A stretch of DNA of 12,592 nucleotides. Source: Ruminococcaceae bacterium FB2012. GTDB taxonomy: Bacteria > Bacillota > Clostridia > Oscillospirales > Ruminococcaceae. Shown piece after piece: positions 1 through 6,980 of this stretch. The translations under genes and the position numbers were made by a program. Every line of letters starts with the position of its first letter. Within the stretch, counting starts at the first letter, position 1. The stretch is from assembly GCA_900104495.1 (NCBI GenBank), contig FMXS01000034.1:1-12592 (forward strand), written 5' to 3'. A model generated the notes under the pieces. That model saw nothing but the letters and a program-made list of their open reading frames with translations. It did not search any database and had not been told where the DNA came from.

Positions 1-263
1 TATGCGATATTGACGGTGATCTCCTGTTCAAGGCGGCGCTCGGAATCGATGCCGTAGATATATCCGATAAGCAGCATTTTTATCATTACGACCGGGTCTA
101 TGGACGGTCTGCCTGTATTTGAATAGAGGTCTGCGACCTTATCGTAGATGAAATCAAAATCAACGAGCCGATCAAGATCGCGCAGAAAATGCTCCTGCGG
201 CATAAGGCTCTCGAGGGTCACAAATGACATTTTCATCTGCTTGCTTTCGGACTTCTTGAGCAT
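1..263 (-). CDS. IS1182-type transposase, N-terminal part
   Basis: The frame opens at an ATG at 263 and stays open to the left edge, giving 87 residues of an incomplete protein. It starts MLKKSESKQMKMSFVTLESL and continues with HFLRDLDRLVDFDFIYDKV, then GRPSIDPVVMIKMLLIGY and GIDSERRLEQEI. This is the conserved N-terminal (InsH/DUF772-like) domain of IS1182 and related IS5-superfamily transposases, which precedes the DDE catalytic domain. The catalytic part is outside the window, so activity cannot be judged. GAGG lies 8 bases before the ATG, and a 17-bp-spaced promoter lies just upstream. Confidence 0.85.
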   Translation of the reverse strand, partial: MLKKSESKQMKMSFVTLESLMPQEHFLRDLDRLVDFDFIYDKVADLYSNTGRPSIDPVVMIKMLLIGYIYGIDSERRLEQEITVNIA

Positions 264-290
264 GGCAACTACCTCGCTTTCTATGATACT

Positions 291-319
291 ATTATACCAT
301 ATTTTCTGGCGATTGTCGA
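291..319 (-). promoter_or_regulatory. Promoter of the IS transposase
   Basis: On the minus strand TCGACA (314-319) is followed after 17 bases by TATAAT (291-296). The ATG at 263 lies about 28 bases beyond the -10 box. The promoter lies inside the presumed element, so it travels with the transposase. Confidence 0.65.
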
Positions 320-337
320 GGGGTTTGTCAACAGGGC

Positions 338-766
338 CATATACGTTACTCCTTCGCTCGGAACAAATACTGAGGACTGGTCTTCCGATTCCGAGGAAGA
401 AATACTATCAGCATTTCCTTGTTCAAGCTTACTGTTTTCAGCAAAGCTTGCAGCACTGTCCTCGTTTTCATACTCAGCATGGCTTTCACCTGTCAGATAG
501 TCTATAACGACTCCCGGCTGGATGTTGAAGCAAAACAAATGGATACAGATCTCTTTTCCGCTGTCTTCAACAGAAATGGCCTCCATCTCTACTCCTCTCG
601 GGAGCAGTTCGCTTCCATTATACCTTGGCGTGACGCGGTAACAAACGTGCATTCCGGTATACCGCACAAACCCGCATATTTTGTCCTCAATGTCCCGCAT
701 ACCGATGATGTTCATATATCTTGTGCCGGTAATGAGATTTCTTTCGTCAGCATTTATACCACACAG
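338..766 (-). pseudogene. DNA/RNA non-specific endonuclease remnant
   Basis: This is the C-terminal half of an EndA/NucA-type secreted nuclease (DNA/RNA non-specific endonuclease family), broken at both ends. In frame from 766 it reads LCGINADERNLITGTRYMN, then VRYTGMHVCYRVTPRYNG, GVEMEAISVED and VVIDYLTGES. These are typical segments downstream of the catalytic DRGH region, which is missing. A Ser/Glu-rich linker follows and ends at GVTY, the point where relatives continue into a YVLNTNT-type tail. Here the IS end begins instead, and the frame runs through it to a stop at 281. The upstream side joins an unrelated AAA+ remnant in another frame. Without catalytic residues it should be inactive. 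Confidence 0.8.
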
Positions 767-1043
767 TTAATATTCTGTTTATTTGAGCATTAAGAATTTG
801 TTTGGCAACATCAGGTCTGATAAAATCAAATACTACAATATTTTCACCTATTCGGTTTAATATTTCCGGTCGCCCTAATTCCAGTTTAAAGTAATCTTCT
901 ATGGCATGGCGAACCTTATTCTGAACCTCTGAATATCTCATCTCGGAAGTAACATTCGGCTCTCTCGTACCGAACTCGTTCCTTGTATATATTCCAAGAT
1001 TACTTGTAAAGATGATGATGCGTTTATAGATTATTTGACTCTT
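747..1043 (-). pseudogene. ClpA/ClpB-type AAA+ ATPase remnant
   Basis: A minus-strand open frame reads RIIIFTSNLGIYTRNEFG, then EVQNKVRHAIEDYFKLELGR and PEILNRIGENIVVFDFI, then RPDVAKQILNAQINRIL. This is the sensor-1 to arginine-finger segment of a ClpA/ClpB-type (AAA_2) ATPase, including the RPEILNRI motif. The Walker A and B regions and the end of the C-terminal domain are absent. It begins immediately after the stop codon of the ATPase-DUF4143 gene, in the same frame, and ends at a junction with the nuclease remnant near 767-775, followed by a stop at 747. No start codon or ribosome site suggests separate translation. The full-length parent and its role cannot be told from this piece. Confidence 0.8.
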
Positions 1044-2309
1044 TTAGATATATTTCAATGGCAGCGCCACAAGGTTATCCCTGAGATAAAGTTTTCGGTC
1101 AATGAGACAGATGATCGCTCCCATTCCGCGCTTTTTGTCCGGGATGCCGTCAAGCACATCGAACTCCGATGCCATTATCGCTTTGGGCATCGTGGACATT
1201 TTGATCTCCACAGGATGCAGGATCTCACCCTCCTGGATTATCAGGTCGATCTCACCGTCAACTTCTTCTGTGACGCCGTCTGTGCTGCGCTTTTTCTTGT
1301 CCCTGCCGTTATAGAAGAATACATCAAAATCATAATCAAGTCCTTCGTTAGTATATGATTTCAATATCTCGTTGATAACGAAGGTCTCAAACATCGCTCC
1401 TGCCATTGCACCATTTTTCAGCGTGTCGGGAGTCAGCCAGCGGGTAAGATAACTGCAAAGTCCCGTATCTCTGAAATATAGTTTGGGTGATTTGATCGCG
1501 CGTTTCAATACACTTGCTGTATAAGGTTTGAGGATATATACTATCCCGCTTTTTTCAAGTATTGATATCCATTCCTTGATCGTGACCTCGGATACACCGA
1601 CCTGATCGGCGATGCCAGCATAATTGACTATCTGCCCCGTTCTTGCGGCTACCGCAGTCATGAACTTTACGAAGGTCAGATGATTGCTTGCTTTTATCAG
1701 CTTGTTTACGTCGCGTTCAAGATAGGTCTTGACATAGGACTGGTAGTAGTCGATCCATTCACGCTCGGGGTTTGCGTACAGCTCGGGATAGCTTCCTCGG
1801 TGAATTGTCGCCCACATATCGCTGCCGTAGTCTTTCAGCTTTTCCTCTCGCGCGGATATATACTCGGACGAGGGAACAAAGTGCTGATCGAAGTCAACAT
1901 CGTTTATTTCCCGCAGTGACAGGCCGTCAAGCTCCACCACAGAAACACGTCCCGCCAGCGAGTCGCTGATGCCCTCCATAAGCTGCAGCTTCTGCGAACC
2001 TGTAAGGAAGAAATTGCCGTAATTATCGGTGTTATCCATAACTATCTTCAACTTGTTGAATATTGACGGACACTTCTGTACCTCGTCGATAACAAGCGGA
2101 GCGGGATTGTTCAACAGAAACAGACCGATATCCTCGGAAGCCTGTGCCAGCAGAAGGTCATCGTCAAAAGTGACCTGATTTACGTTTGAGAACAGATGCC
2201 TGAACAGCGTTGATTTTCCCACCTGACGGGAGCCCGTCAGCAGGATAGCCTTGCTGTTTTTTGCCCTGCGCTCTATTATTGGTGCTATGTGCCGTTTTAT
2301 CGAATACAT
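1044..2309 (-). CDS. ATPase-DUF4143 family protein (AAA_14 + PD-(D/E)XK-like tail)
   Basis: A complete 421-residue member of the AAA_14/DUF4143 family, the usual length for the family. Walker A is LLTGSRQVGKST near residues 23-34 and Walker B is LVIDEVQ near 72-78. The middle contains SYVKTYLERDVNKL, typical of the family, followed by a helix-turn-helix-like stretch (YAGIADQVGVSEVTIKEWIS). The C-terminal domain carries EIDLII followed by PVEIK, which fits a restriction-endonuclease-like fold. These proteins are common and functionally unassigned; they may be nucleic-acid-linked NTPases. I chose the ATG at 2309 over the in-frame ATG at 2345 because GGAGAGGTGA lies just before 2309 and the family begins with residues like YSIKRHI. 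It is a monocistron with its own promoter. Confidence 0.9.
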   Translation of the reverse strand: MYSIKRHIAPIIERRAKNSKAILLTGSRQVGKSTLFRHLFSNVNQVTFDDDLLLAQASEDIGLFLLNNPAPLVIDEVQKCPSIFNKLKIVMDNTDNYGNFFLTGSQKLQLMEGISDSLAGRVSVVELDGLSLREINDVDFDQHFVPSSEYISAREEKLKDYGSDMWATIHRGSYPELYANPEREWIDYYQSYVKTYLERDVNKLIKASNHLTFVKFMTAVAARTGQIVNYAGIADQVGVSEVTIKEWISILEKSGIVYILKPYTASVLKRAIKSPKLYFRDTGLCSYLTRWLTPDTLKNGAMAGAMFETFVINEILKSYTNEGLDYDFDVFFYNGRDKKKRSTDGVTEEVDGEIDLIIQEGEILHPVEIKMSTMPKAIMASEFDVLDGIPDKKRGMGAIICLIDRKLYLRDNLVALPLKYI

Positions 2310-2336
2310 AATTATCACCTCTCCATAACATTGCGG

Positions 2337-2426
2337 CAAATCCAAAGTACAACTTTACTTATATTTTAGCATACAAAAAGCGATATGTCAAGCGGATTTT
2401 TTCGACAAATCCAAAGTTACACCTTA
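2337..2426. repeat. Two similar boxes flanking a promoter
   Basis: CAAATCCAAAGTACAACTTT starts at 2337 and CAAATCCAAAGTTACACCTT starts at 2406, 69 bases apart. The first 12 bases are identical and the rest are similar. One box lies upstream of the -35 and the other in the 5' leader. They may be paired operator sites or relics of a duplication. No regulator is identified. Confidence 0.5.
2363..2391 (-). promoter_or_regulatory. Promoter of the ATPase-DUF4143 gene
   Basis: Minus strand TTGACA (2386-2391), 17-base spacer, TAAAAT (2363-2368). It is nearly consensus and lies 54 bases before the ATG at 2309. Two similar boxes lie on either side of it. Confidence 0.8.
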
Positions 2427-2470
2427 GATTTAGTCAAGCAGAATTGCGTCAAGGCATTTGGTCTTAAAAA

Positions 2471-2538
2471 AACGCCCCTTTCGTTCACACAACGCGATAT
2501 ACTTCTATTATACCGTATTGGCTAACAAAAGGGGTGTT
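2471..2538 (-). terminator. Terminator-like inverted repeat
   Basis: The arms AACGCCCCTTTCGTT (2471-2485) and AACAAAAGGGGTGTT (2524-2538) pair over 15 positions, two of them G-T. On the minus strand the distal arm runs into seven T residues. It lies 31 bases after the stop of the gene ending at 2569, so it fits that gene's terminator. The 38-base loop is unusually long and contains a TATAAT-like string, so a small inverted-repeat element is an alternative. Confidence 0.45.
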
Positions 2539-2568
2539 TCACAAACCGAGTCCCGAAATATCAAGCAA

Positions 2569-3318
2569 TTATTTGACTATCTTTTCAATTACGCAGGTAT
2601 GCTTATCTGTCTCACTGTCATAATTGATGCCTACAAGGATTATCTCACTGAAATAGTCTTCAAGTACCGAATGATAGTGTTTGTTCTTTATCTGCTCTAT
2701 TGCGGCATCTGCGTTCTTTTCCCATTTCAGTTCGACCACAAGCGCAGGAAGCGCTGTGTCGCTCTTGGGAATATATACGACATCGGCATAGCCCTTGCCG
2801 TTTGGAAGTTCCTCTACCTTCATATATCTGTCAATGCATACGATGTATGCGAATTTGATTGCATACCTCAGCGATTGCTCATTGTTATAGAAGGTTGGGG
2901 CATAATTTGTTGCTCTGACATTTTTAATTGCTTCAGCTACAGCATCACCGTTGCCCGCAAGTGTGTCGGATAACAGCTTTTCGGAGCGAGAGATAAGCTC
3001 CATCAGCTTTGAAGGCTTTCTGTTTTTCAATAGATTCTCAAATTCTTGTTTGATCTCTTCATTCTCTTCGTAGCTGCTGCATTCGCTTATCTTTAATCCG
3101 TCAAACAGCTTGTGTGAGTCGCAGGTGCAGTCATAATATGCGCACGTCATTTGTGCGGCATACGATTTGCCAAACCGCCTCGGACGGCTTATGCATATCA
3201 GACCTCTTACAGTATCTATCTGATCATTGACTATTGACAGCATATCGGTCTTATCAATATAGCCTGATCTAAGCATTCTTTGAAATCCCGCATTTCCCGG
3301 ATTCAGATATATCCCCAT
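2569..3318 (-). CDS. AAA-ATPase-like / PD-(D/E)XK protein with internal deletion
   Basis: A 249-residue open frame joining the two ends of a family whose usual length is above 500 residues. The N-terminus (MGIYLNPGNAGFQ, then the P-loop-like ICISRPRRFGKSYAA near residues 41-55, then HKLFDGLKIS) matches the AAA-ATPase-like domain. From about residue 85 it jumps to the C-terminal PDDEXK_9-type part: NYAPTFYNNEQSLRYAIK, then KGYADVVYIPK, ALVVELKWEKNADAAIEQI and EIILVGINYD. The Asp of ADVVY and the ExK of VELKW are the expected nuclease-fold residues. The centre, including Walker B, is missing, so ATPase activity is unlikely. GGAGG precedes the ATG and the promoter is good, so it is probably still expressed. 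Its function is unknown, and it may be a decaying gene. Confidence 0.8.
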   Translation of the reverse strand: MGIYLNPGNAGFQRMLRSGYIDKTDMLSIVNDQIDTVRGLICISRPRRFGKSYAAQMTCAYYDCTCDSHKLFDGLKISECSSYEENEEIKQEFENLLKNRKPSKLMELISRSEKLLSDTLAGNGDAVAEAIKNVRATNYAPTFYNNEQSLRYAIKFAYIVCIDRYMKVEELPNGKGYADVVYIPKSDTALPALVVELKWEKNADAAIEQIKNKHYHSVLEDYFSEIILVGINYDSETDKHTCVIEKIVK

Positions 3319-3361
3319 ATAAACACCTCCGTAGTCGCTGATGTTTTCTTGTGTTTATTAT

Positions 3362-3390
3362 ATTATACATTATTAACGATGCTAATTCAA
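3362..3390 (-). promoter_or_regulatory. Promoter of the AAA-ATPase-like gene
   Basis: Minus strand TTGAAT (3385-3390), 17 bases, TATAAT (3362-3367), 44 bases before the ATG at 3318. It diverges from the plus-strand promoter at 3467-3495. Confidence 0.75.
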
Positions 3391-3466
3391 GAGGGCTATA
3401 TAAAACCCCTTCCCTTTGTTTCATCAGACACGATCCCCTCAGATCGAAAATACCTTTACATTTCCC

Positions 3467-3495
3467 TTGATTTTCAGCTGCAAATGTGATATAAT
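3467..3495 (+). promoter_or_regulatory. Promoter of the WYL operon
   Basis: TTGATT (3467-3472), 17 bases, TATAAT (3490-3495). It gives a leader of about 110 bases before the ATG at 3610. A second TATAAT at 3553-3558 has no convincing -35. The -10 of that site is followed by the perfect 5-bp-arm palindrome TGAGCTATGCTCA (3558-3570), a possible operator. Confidence 0.65.
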
Positions 3496-3609
3496 TCAAA
3501 AAAACTTTCATTCCCATGGTACAAACTCCGTACTTCTACCGATCCTGTATTGTATAATGAGCTATGCTCATAAACGATGAGAATAACGGAAAGGAAAGGT
3601 GCTGCGGTT

Positions 3610-4344
3610 ATGAAAGAGAAATTTCAGTTTTCGGAAGGCCTGCCGAGGTTCGGAGAAATGCGGCGCGGTACGCAGGTGTTTGTATTTGCTGACGAGCAGG
3701 CGGCGGCAGTCTATGACGACTATTCGTTCTATCCCGATGCGCAGGCTCGGCGCTGGCAGCTTGAGGTCTACAGCAAATCAAGCGGCAGACGGCTCGACCG
3801 TGTTTGTACGCACAGGGGACGGTTCAAGAGCAGAGAAGATGCCCTTGCGGAGATAGACAGGTTCAGATATCGCGGGCGGGATCTGGTGTTCTGTCTGGTG
3901 CCTGTTGATTTTTCCTATGACAAGATCGCATATCTTTGGCGCGATGTCCCCGAAGAAAGCGGCAGGGCAGCCTATGACGAACAGCTTGCCGAAGCCCGCA
4001 GGCGGCTCTATGCAATTACCGATAGGGACCCATCGGGAGAGATCGACCTGCGGCGCAGGAACATCGGGGGCGATGCGGTGAAAGCCTTCTGCAATGACGA
4101 TATCGCAATTGACCGCGGGCTTTTTCCCTTTGCGCTGGTATCGGGGATCTCGCTGCTGTATGTCAGCGGGGACAGATCCCGGTGGGAGTATGAGCGCAGT
4201 CTTCTCTGCGAGAAATTCCGCGGCGAGTATGACAGCTATGACGGCCTCGCCCCCGCGTTCGTATATGACGCTTATTATGATATTGGCGTGTACGGCGATA
4301 TAGCATTCAAAAAAGCGGGCAGATCCCTCGCCCGCGTAAGATAA
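3610..4344 (+). CDS. Hypothetical protein, first gene of WYL operon
   Basis: A 244-residue soluble, charged protein that I do not recognise. There is no signal peptide or membrane helix. It is rich in Arg, Asp and Tyr, with stretches such as GRFKSREDALAEIDRFRYRG and a C-terminal YDSYDGLAPAFVYDAYYDIG. I prefer the ATG at 3610 because AAAGG lies 10 bases before it, whereas the in-frame ATG at 3577 has no ribosome site. The stop codon overlaps the ribosome site of the WYL gene, so the two are translated from one message. GC content appears higher here than in the last two genes of the operon. Confidence 0.75.
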   Translation: MKEKFQFSEGLPRFGEMRRGTQVFVFADEQAAAVYDDYSFYPDAQARRWQLEVYSKSSGRRLDRVCTHRGRFKSREDALAEIDRFRYRGRDLVFCLVPVDFSYDKIAYLWRDVPEESGRAAYDEQLAEARRRLYAITDRDPSGEIDLRRRNIGGDAVKAFCNDDIAIDRGLFPFALVSGISLLYVSGDRSRWEYERSLLCEKFRGEYDSYDGLAPAFVYDAYYDIGVYGDIAFKKAGRSLARVR

Positions 4345-4358
4345 AGGAGTGATATTTT

Positions 4359-5459
4359 GTGGCAGAAAAAAAGAAACAGGGCAGGAACGTTTCTGATCCT
4401 ATGCGTGTGCTGAAAGTGCTCCAGGTGCTGAAAAAGTACTCCGACAGCAACAACAGAATGAGCCAGTCGGGCATTATGGAAAAGCTCAAAAATGACGAAG
4501 ACATTGATTACAGCTGCGATGCAAAAACACTTTCAAAGGCACTGCGGGAGATGATACTTGTGCTGAATCCACCGCCTCAGAGCCTTACGGGTAAAACCCG
4601 GGATGAGTTCATTATACGCTATAAAGACTGGGACAGCGGCTGCATTCCTCAGCGTATCACGGGAATCTACTACAAGCCGTATATCGAAGTCAGCGAGATG
4701 CAGGCGATAGCAGACGGTATCAAGCAGCTTGACACGATCTCCCGCGAGCAGAAAGAAAAAATCATAAGCAAGCTGAAAAAGGAATACAACGTGTCTTTTG
4801 ACAGCGAGGGTGATGTGTCGGTATTTTCGGCGGACGACTGTGAAGCGCTGGCGGTGAACACGGCGGTCATCGCACAGGCCGCAAAGAAGTGTATGGAGAT
4901 AACCTTTAATTTCGGCGGCTATGACAGGAGCGGAGAGGTCGTTCCCCGCTGCGATGACAGCGGCAAGCCTCGCATCTACAGGGCGGTGCCGTATTACGTT
5001 GTAAGCTATCGCGGAAAACGGTATATGCTGTGCTGCTATATCCGCAGCAACGGAGAATACACCGATAATGTGAGCATTTACCGTGTCGATCTTATGCGGA
5101 ACATCACTGTCACGGACAAACCCGGCAGAATGATAAACGCCGTGCGGGAGTTTGTAAATACCAACGCTGACGAGTATATACAGAAGCACCCCGATATGAC
5201 CTACGGGCAGCCGATAACTGTCAGACTGAAAGTCAAAGCGGAGTATTACACGCTGATACACGACACATTCGGTATGAGCTATGAGTTCGTGCGGCAGCTC
5301 GATGACACATACGATGAAATAAAGGTCACGACAAGCGAGAAGGGTATCATTGACCTTGCAATGTCGTGGCCGGACAGGATAGAAATAATCAGCCCTGCCT
5401 CTTTGCGGAAAAAGCTGGCGGAGCGGGCGAAGGATTTGATCGGGAAATACAAGGAGTGA
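4359..5459 (+). CDS. WYL-domain transcriptional regulator
   Basis: A 366-residue protein with the usual WYL-regulator layout. Residues of about 10-110 are an N-terminal DNA-binding region with helical segments (MRVLKVLQVLKKYS, RMSQSGIMEKL, DAKTLSKALREM). About residues 170-250 form the WYL domain, with ITFNFGGYDRSGE and RAVPYYVVSYRGKRYMLCCY; the namesake triad reads Y-Y-V here. About 280-360 is a WCX-like tail (PITVRLKVKAEYYTLIHDTF, then SWPDRIEIISPASLRKKLAE). WYL domains are known to bind ligands or nucleic acid and often control defence and DNA-damage genes. The start is a GTG preceded by AAAGGAG, whose first bases are the stop of the upstream gene. It probably regulates its own operon; the ligand is unknown. 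Confidence 0.9.
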   Translation: MAEKKKQGRNVSDPMRVLKVLQVLKKYSDSNNRMSQSGIMEKLKNDEDIDYSCDAKTLSKALREMILVLNPPPQSLTGKTRDEFIIRYKDWDSGCIPQRITGIYYKPYIEVSEMQAIADGIKQLDTISREQKEKIISKLKKEYNVSFDSEGDVSVFSADDCEALAVNTAVIAQAAKKCMEITFNFGGYDRSGEVVPRCDDSGKPRIYRAVPYYVVSYRGKRYMLCCYIRSNGEYTDNVSIYRVDLMRNITVTDKPGRMINAVREFVNTNADEYIQKHPDMTYGQPITVRLKVKAEYYTLIHDTFGMSYEFVRQLDDTYDEIKVTTSEKGIIDLAMSWPDRIEIISPASLRKKLAERAKDLIGKYKE

Positions 5460-5465
5460 AGTATT

Positions 5466-5984
5466 ATGGAAACTAATGAAACACTGTCATTTAATGAGCT
5501 TAAAAAAGCCCAGGTCGAACTGCTCAAAGAAGCAAGGTTAAAAATCATCAAAGCTTTGGATAAAAAGCAGAACATTACGCTCGGGAAAAAAAGCGGGGAA
5601 GGTAAAGGCAGAAAGAACAGACTTGCCAACTATGCTTGGATCCCGATTTTTTACAAAGAAGAGCATCTTTATTGGATAACGCTGTTCCGCAATCATACCG
5701 ATGAAAAGTCTGGTAATTTTCATACGATCCACGGCGAGATATGTTTTGTCAAGCCTTTCTCTTTCTCAAAGGAAGATCCCTTCGATATGTATAGCACAAA
5801 AATTAATAACAAAGTGAAGCGCAATATCTTAGAGTTCTTCCCCGAAAACTGGGAAAGTCCCTGCAAGTATATGGATGAAAAGAAGGAAAGCCTGACAGTT
5901 GATGACATACTTGCGGAAGATTTTCAAATGGATGCATTTGCAGATGCGTTTATGAAATATGCGGAGCAGAAAGAGAAATGCTGA
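5466..5984 (+). CDS. Hypothetical protein, third gene of WYL operon
   Basis: A 172-residue protein I do not recognise, starting 6 bases after the WYL stop codon behind AAGGAGTG. The N-terminus is a Lys/Glu-rich helix (FNELKKAQVELLKEARLKII) followed by a basic Gly/Lys segment (LGKKSGEGKGRKNR) that could contact nucleic acid. The middle is aromatic and beta-like (NYAWIPIFYKEEHLYWITLF), and the end is acidic. No signal peptide or membrane segment is visible. Its stop overlaps the start of the next gene by 7 bases, so the two are translationally coupled and may work together. Confidence 0.75.
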   Translation: METNETLSFNELKKAQVELLKEARLKIIKALDKKQNITLGKKSGEGKGRKNRLANYAWIPIFYKEEHLYWITLFRNHTDEKSGNFHTIHGEICFVKPFSFSKEDPFDMYSTKINNKVKRNILEFFPENWESPCKYMDEKKESLTVDDILAEDFQMDAFADAFMKYAEQKEKC

Positions 5985-6253
5985 TCGAGATATTCTATTC
6001 AACGGAGCTTTATTCTCGCTTCAAAATAGACTTTGCAAACAAGAGCCTTGATATTATCGAACCGCCCGACAAGGAGCTGCGCTTTGTAAACAGCAGCTTT
6101 GAATACTCTGACGGTTTCAGATTTGATTTCAAAACTGTCAGCACATTTCTGAAAAACCGGAATATTGACGAGAACACATCTATGGGCGTTTACTGGAACG
6201 TTGACAGCTTGATCAGGATCGTTGTTATCCGCAGCGGGAGGGACAAGGTGTGA
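5978..6253 (+). CDS. Hypothetical small protein, last gene of WYL operon
   Basis: A 91-residue protein of unknown function, starting inside the last codons of the preceding gene (ATGCTGA overlap). It has a beta-rich look with alternating hydrophobic residues (EIFYSTELYSRFKIDF, DGFRFDFKTVSTFL, VYWNVDSLIRIVVIRSG). No motif, membrane helix or signal is visible. Tight coupling suggests a partner of the 172-residue protein. It is the last gene before a GC-rich hairpin. Confidence 0.7.
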   Translation: MLIEIFYSTELYSRFKIDFANKSLDIIEPPDKELRFVNSSFEYSDGFRFDFKTVSTFLKNRNIDENTSMGVYWNVDSLIRIVVIRSGRDKV

Positions 6254-6307
6254 GATCCCGTCCTGCTGTTTCCTGTCTATCCCGGTCAAAAACAGATAAG
6301 CACAAAT

Positions 6308-6337
6308 AAAGCGCCCGCACTGCTGCACGGGCGCTTT
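6308..6337. terminator. GC-rich hairpin after the WYL operon
   Basis: The arms AAAGCGCCCG and CGGGCGCTTT pair perfectly over 10 bp around a 10-base loop. It lies 54 bases after the last WYL-operon stop. The T tract is short in both directions, so termination is likely but may be incomplete. A close relative lies at 12339-12364. Confidence 0.6.
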
Positions 6338-6344
6338 GAATTCT

Positions 6345-6425
6345 ATTATGGCGAAGTCCATGAACGGAGATAGTGGGGATTCCGACAGCTTTGCAATGTC
6401 TTTCCAAGATAAAATTTGAGCTTAA
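6345..6425 (-). pseudogene. Tyrosine recombinase (phage integrase) fragment
   Basis: About 27 residues of minus-strand sequence read SSNFILERHCKAVGIPTISV followed by HGLRHN. HGLRH is the box II signature (H-x-L-R-H, including a catalytic Arg) of tyrosine recombinases, in its usual context. Upstream boxes and the catalytic Tyr are absent, and the frame continues into the hairpin region without similarity. It is a prophage or integrative-element scar. Confidence 0.65.
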
Positions 6426-6583
6426 TGCAGTCGGAGCGACGGGGCAGACTTTTGTTATCGGACGATTACCGGTACATCGACAACTGCAACTGGGAAGAGA
6501 TAGCAGGATTCATCAATGTGTCGCTGCGTACCGTCCATAGGATACACGGCTCTGCCCTCCAGCACTTTCCCGTCCCGAATTGA
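6425..6583 (+). pseudogene. Phage sigma-70 region-4-like protein, C-terminal fragment
   Basis: A 52-codon frame whose core is DDYRYIDNCNWEEIAGFINV followed by SLRTVHRIHGSALQHFPVPN. This is the helix-turn-helix C-terminus of phage-encoded sigma-like/DUF1492-type proteins, which normally sit before terminase and HNH genes. The N-terminal part is missing and no ribosome site precedes the ATG at 6425. After the stop, the reading KMARFGTVWHTPP is a string often seen behind this gene in phages. The order sigma-like then HNH matches a prophage late-control region. Confidence 0.6.
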
Positions 6584-6658
6584 AAAGATGGCACGGTTTG
6601 GCACAGTTTGGCATACCCCTCCTGTGATATCATTATAATAGAGAAGTAGAATAAGACG

Positions 6659-6690
6659 AGCCTCGGAGGAGCGATCCTTCCGGGGCTTTT
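6659..6690 (+). terminator. Intrinsic terminator in prophage remnant
   Basis: The arms AGCCTCGGAGG and CCTTCCGGGGCT pair over about 11 bp with two G-T pairs. Four T residues follow. It separates the sigma-like fragment from the HNH gene. Confidence 0.5.
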
Positions 6691-6716
6691 CTTATGCAAG
6701 GAAGGAGGCGGCTATC

Positions 6717-6980
6717 ATGCCAAGAAAACCAAAGCGATCGTGCCGCTATCCCGGATGTCCGAACCTTACTGAGGGCGTTTACTGCGAGGAACACGCAAAG
6801 ACTATGGAACAGCACTACGAAAAGTTCCAGCGCGGTTACTCGGCGGGCAAGCGTTACGGCAGGGCTTGGACACGCATACGGCACCGCTACGCAAACAAGC
6901 ATCCGCTTCACCATGAAGGACGGGACGGAAATCAGAGCGTAATACAAAGCGAAAAAATTAGCTTCCGACTGTTGGATTGA
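6717..6980 (+). pseudogene. Phage HNH endonuclease, truncated before the catalytic domain
   Basis: An 87-residue frame with the ribosome site GGAGG. It reads MPRKPKRSCRYPGCPN, then GVYCEEHAKTMEQHYEKFQR and GKRYGRAWTRIRHRYANKHP. This is the standard N-terminal zinc-binding region (C-x-x-x-x-C ... C-x-x-H) of the phage HNH nucleases found next to terminase genes. Relatives continue KHPLCExC and into the HHxxPL / HNH core; here the protein departs after KHPL and stops 23 residues later. The nuclease motif is lost, so it should be inactive. A deletion within the prophage is the simplest cause. Confidence 0.8.

Larger units (their letters stand above)
1..337 (-). mobile_element. Partial IS1182-type insertion sequence, one end
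   Basis: This is the 5' end of an insertion sequence that runs off the left edge of the window. It holds the start of a transposase gene, its promoter and the presumed terminus. The terminus is placed near 337 because the nuclease similarity in the adjacent remnant stops there, after the residues GVTY. The minus strand then begins GGCCCTGTTGACAAACC. The inverted-repeat partner lies outside the window, so the exact boundary and target duplication are inferred, not seen. Confidence 0.65.

Noticed and set aside
148..793. Plus-strand open frames over the nuclease and transposase remnants
   Set aside because: They are antisense to recognisable protein sequence and have no ribosome sites or family similarity.
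2458..2973. Plus-strand open frame of 171 residues
   Set aside because: It is antisense to the PD-(D/E)XK part of the minus-strand gene and crosses its terminator-like repeat.
4533..5261. Minus-strand open frame of 242 residues
   Set aside because: It is the complement of the WYL gene, which has motifs and a ribosome site; the reverse translation shows no domain.
4359..5459. WYL protein as an accessory of a type VI-D CRISPR system
   Set aside because: Such accessories occur in Ruminococcus-like bacteria, but no Cas13 gene or CRISPR array is in the window.
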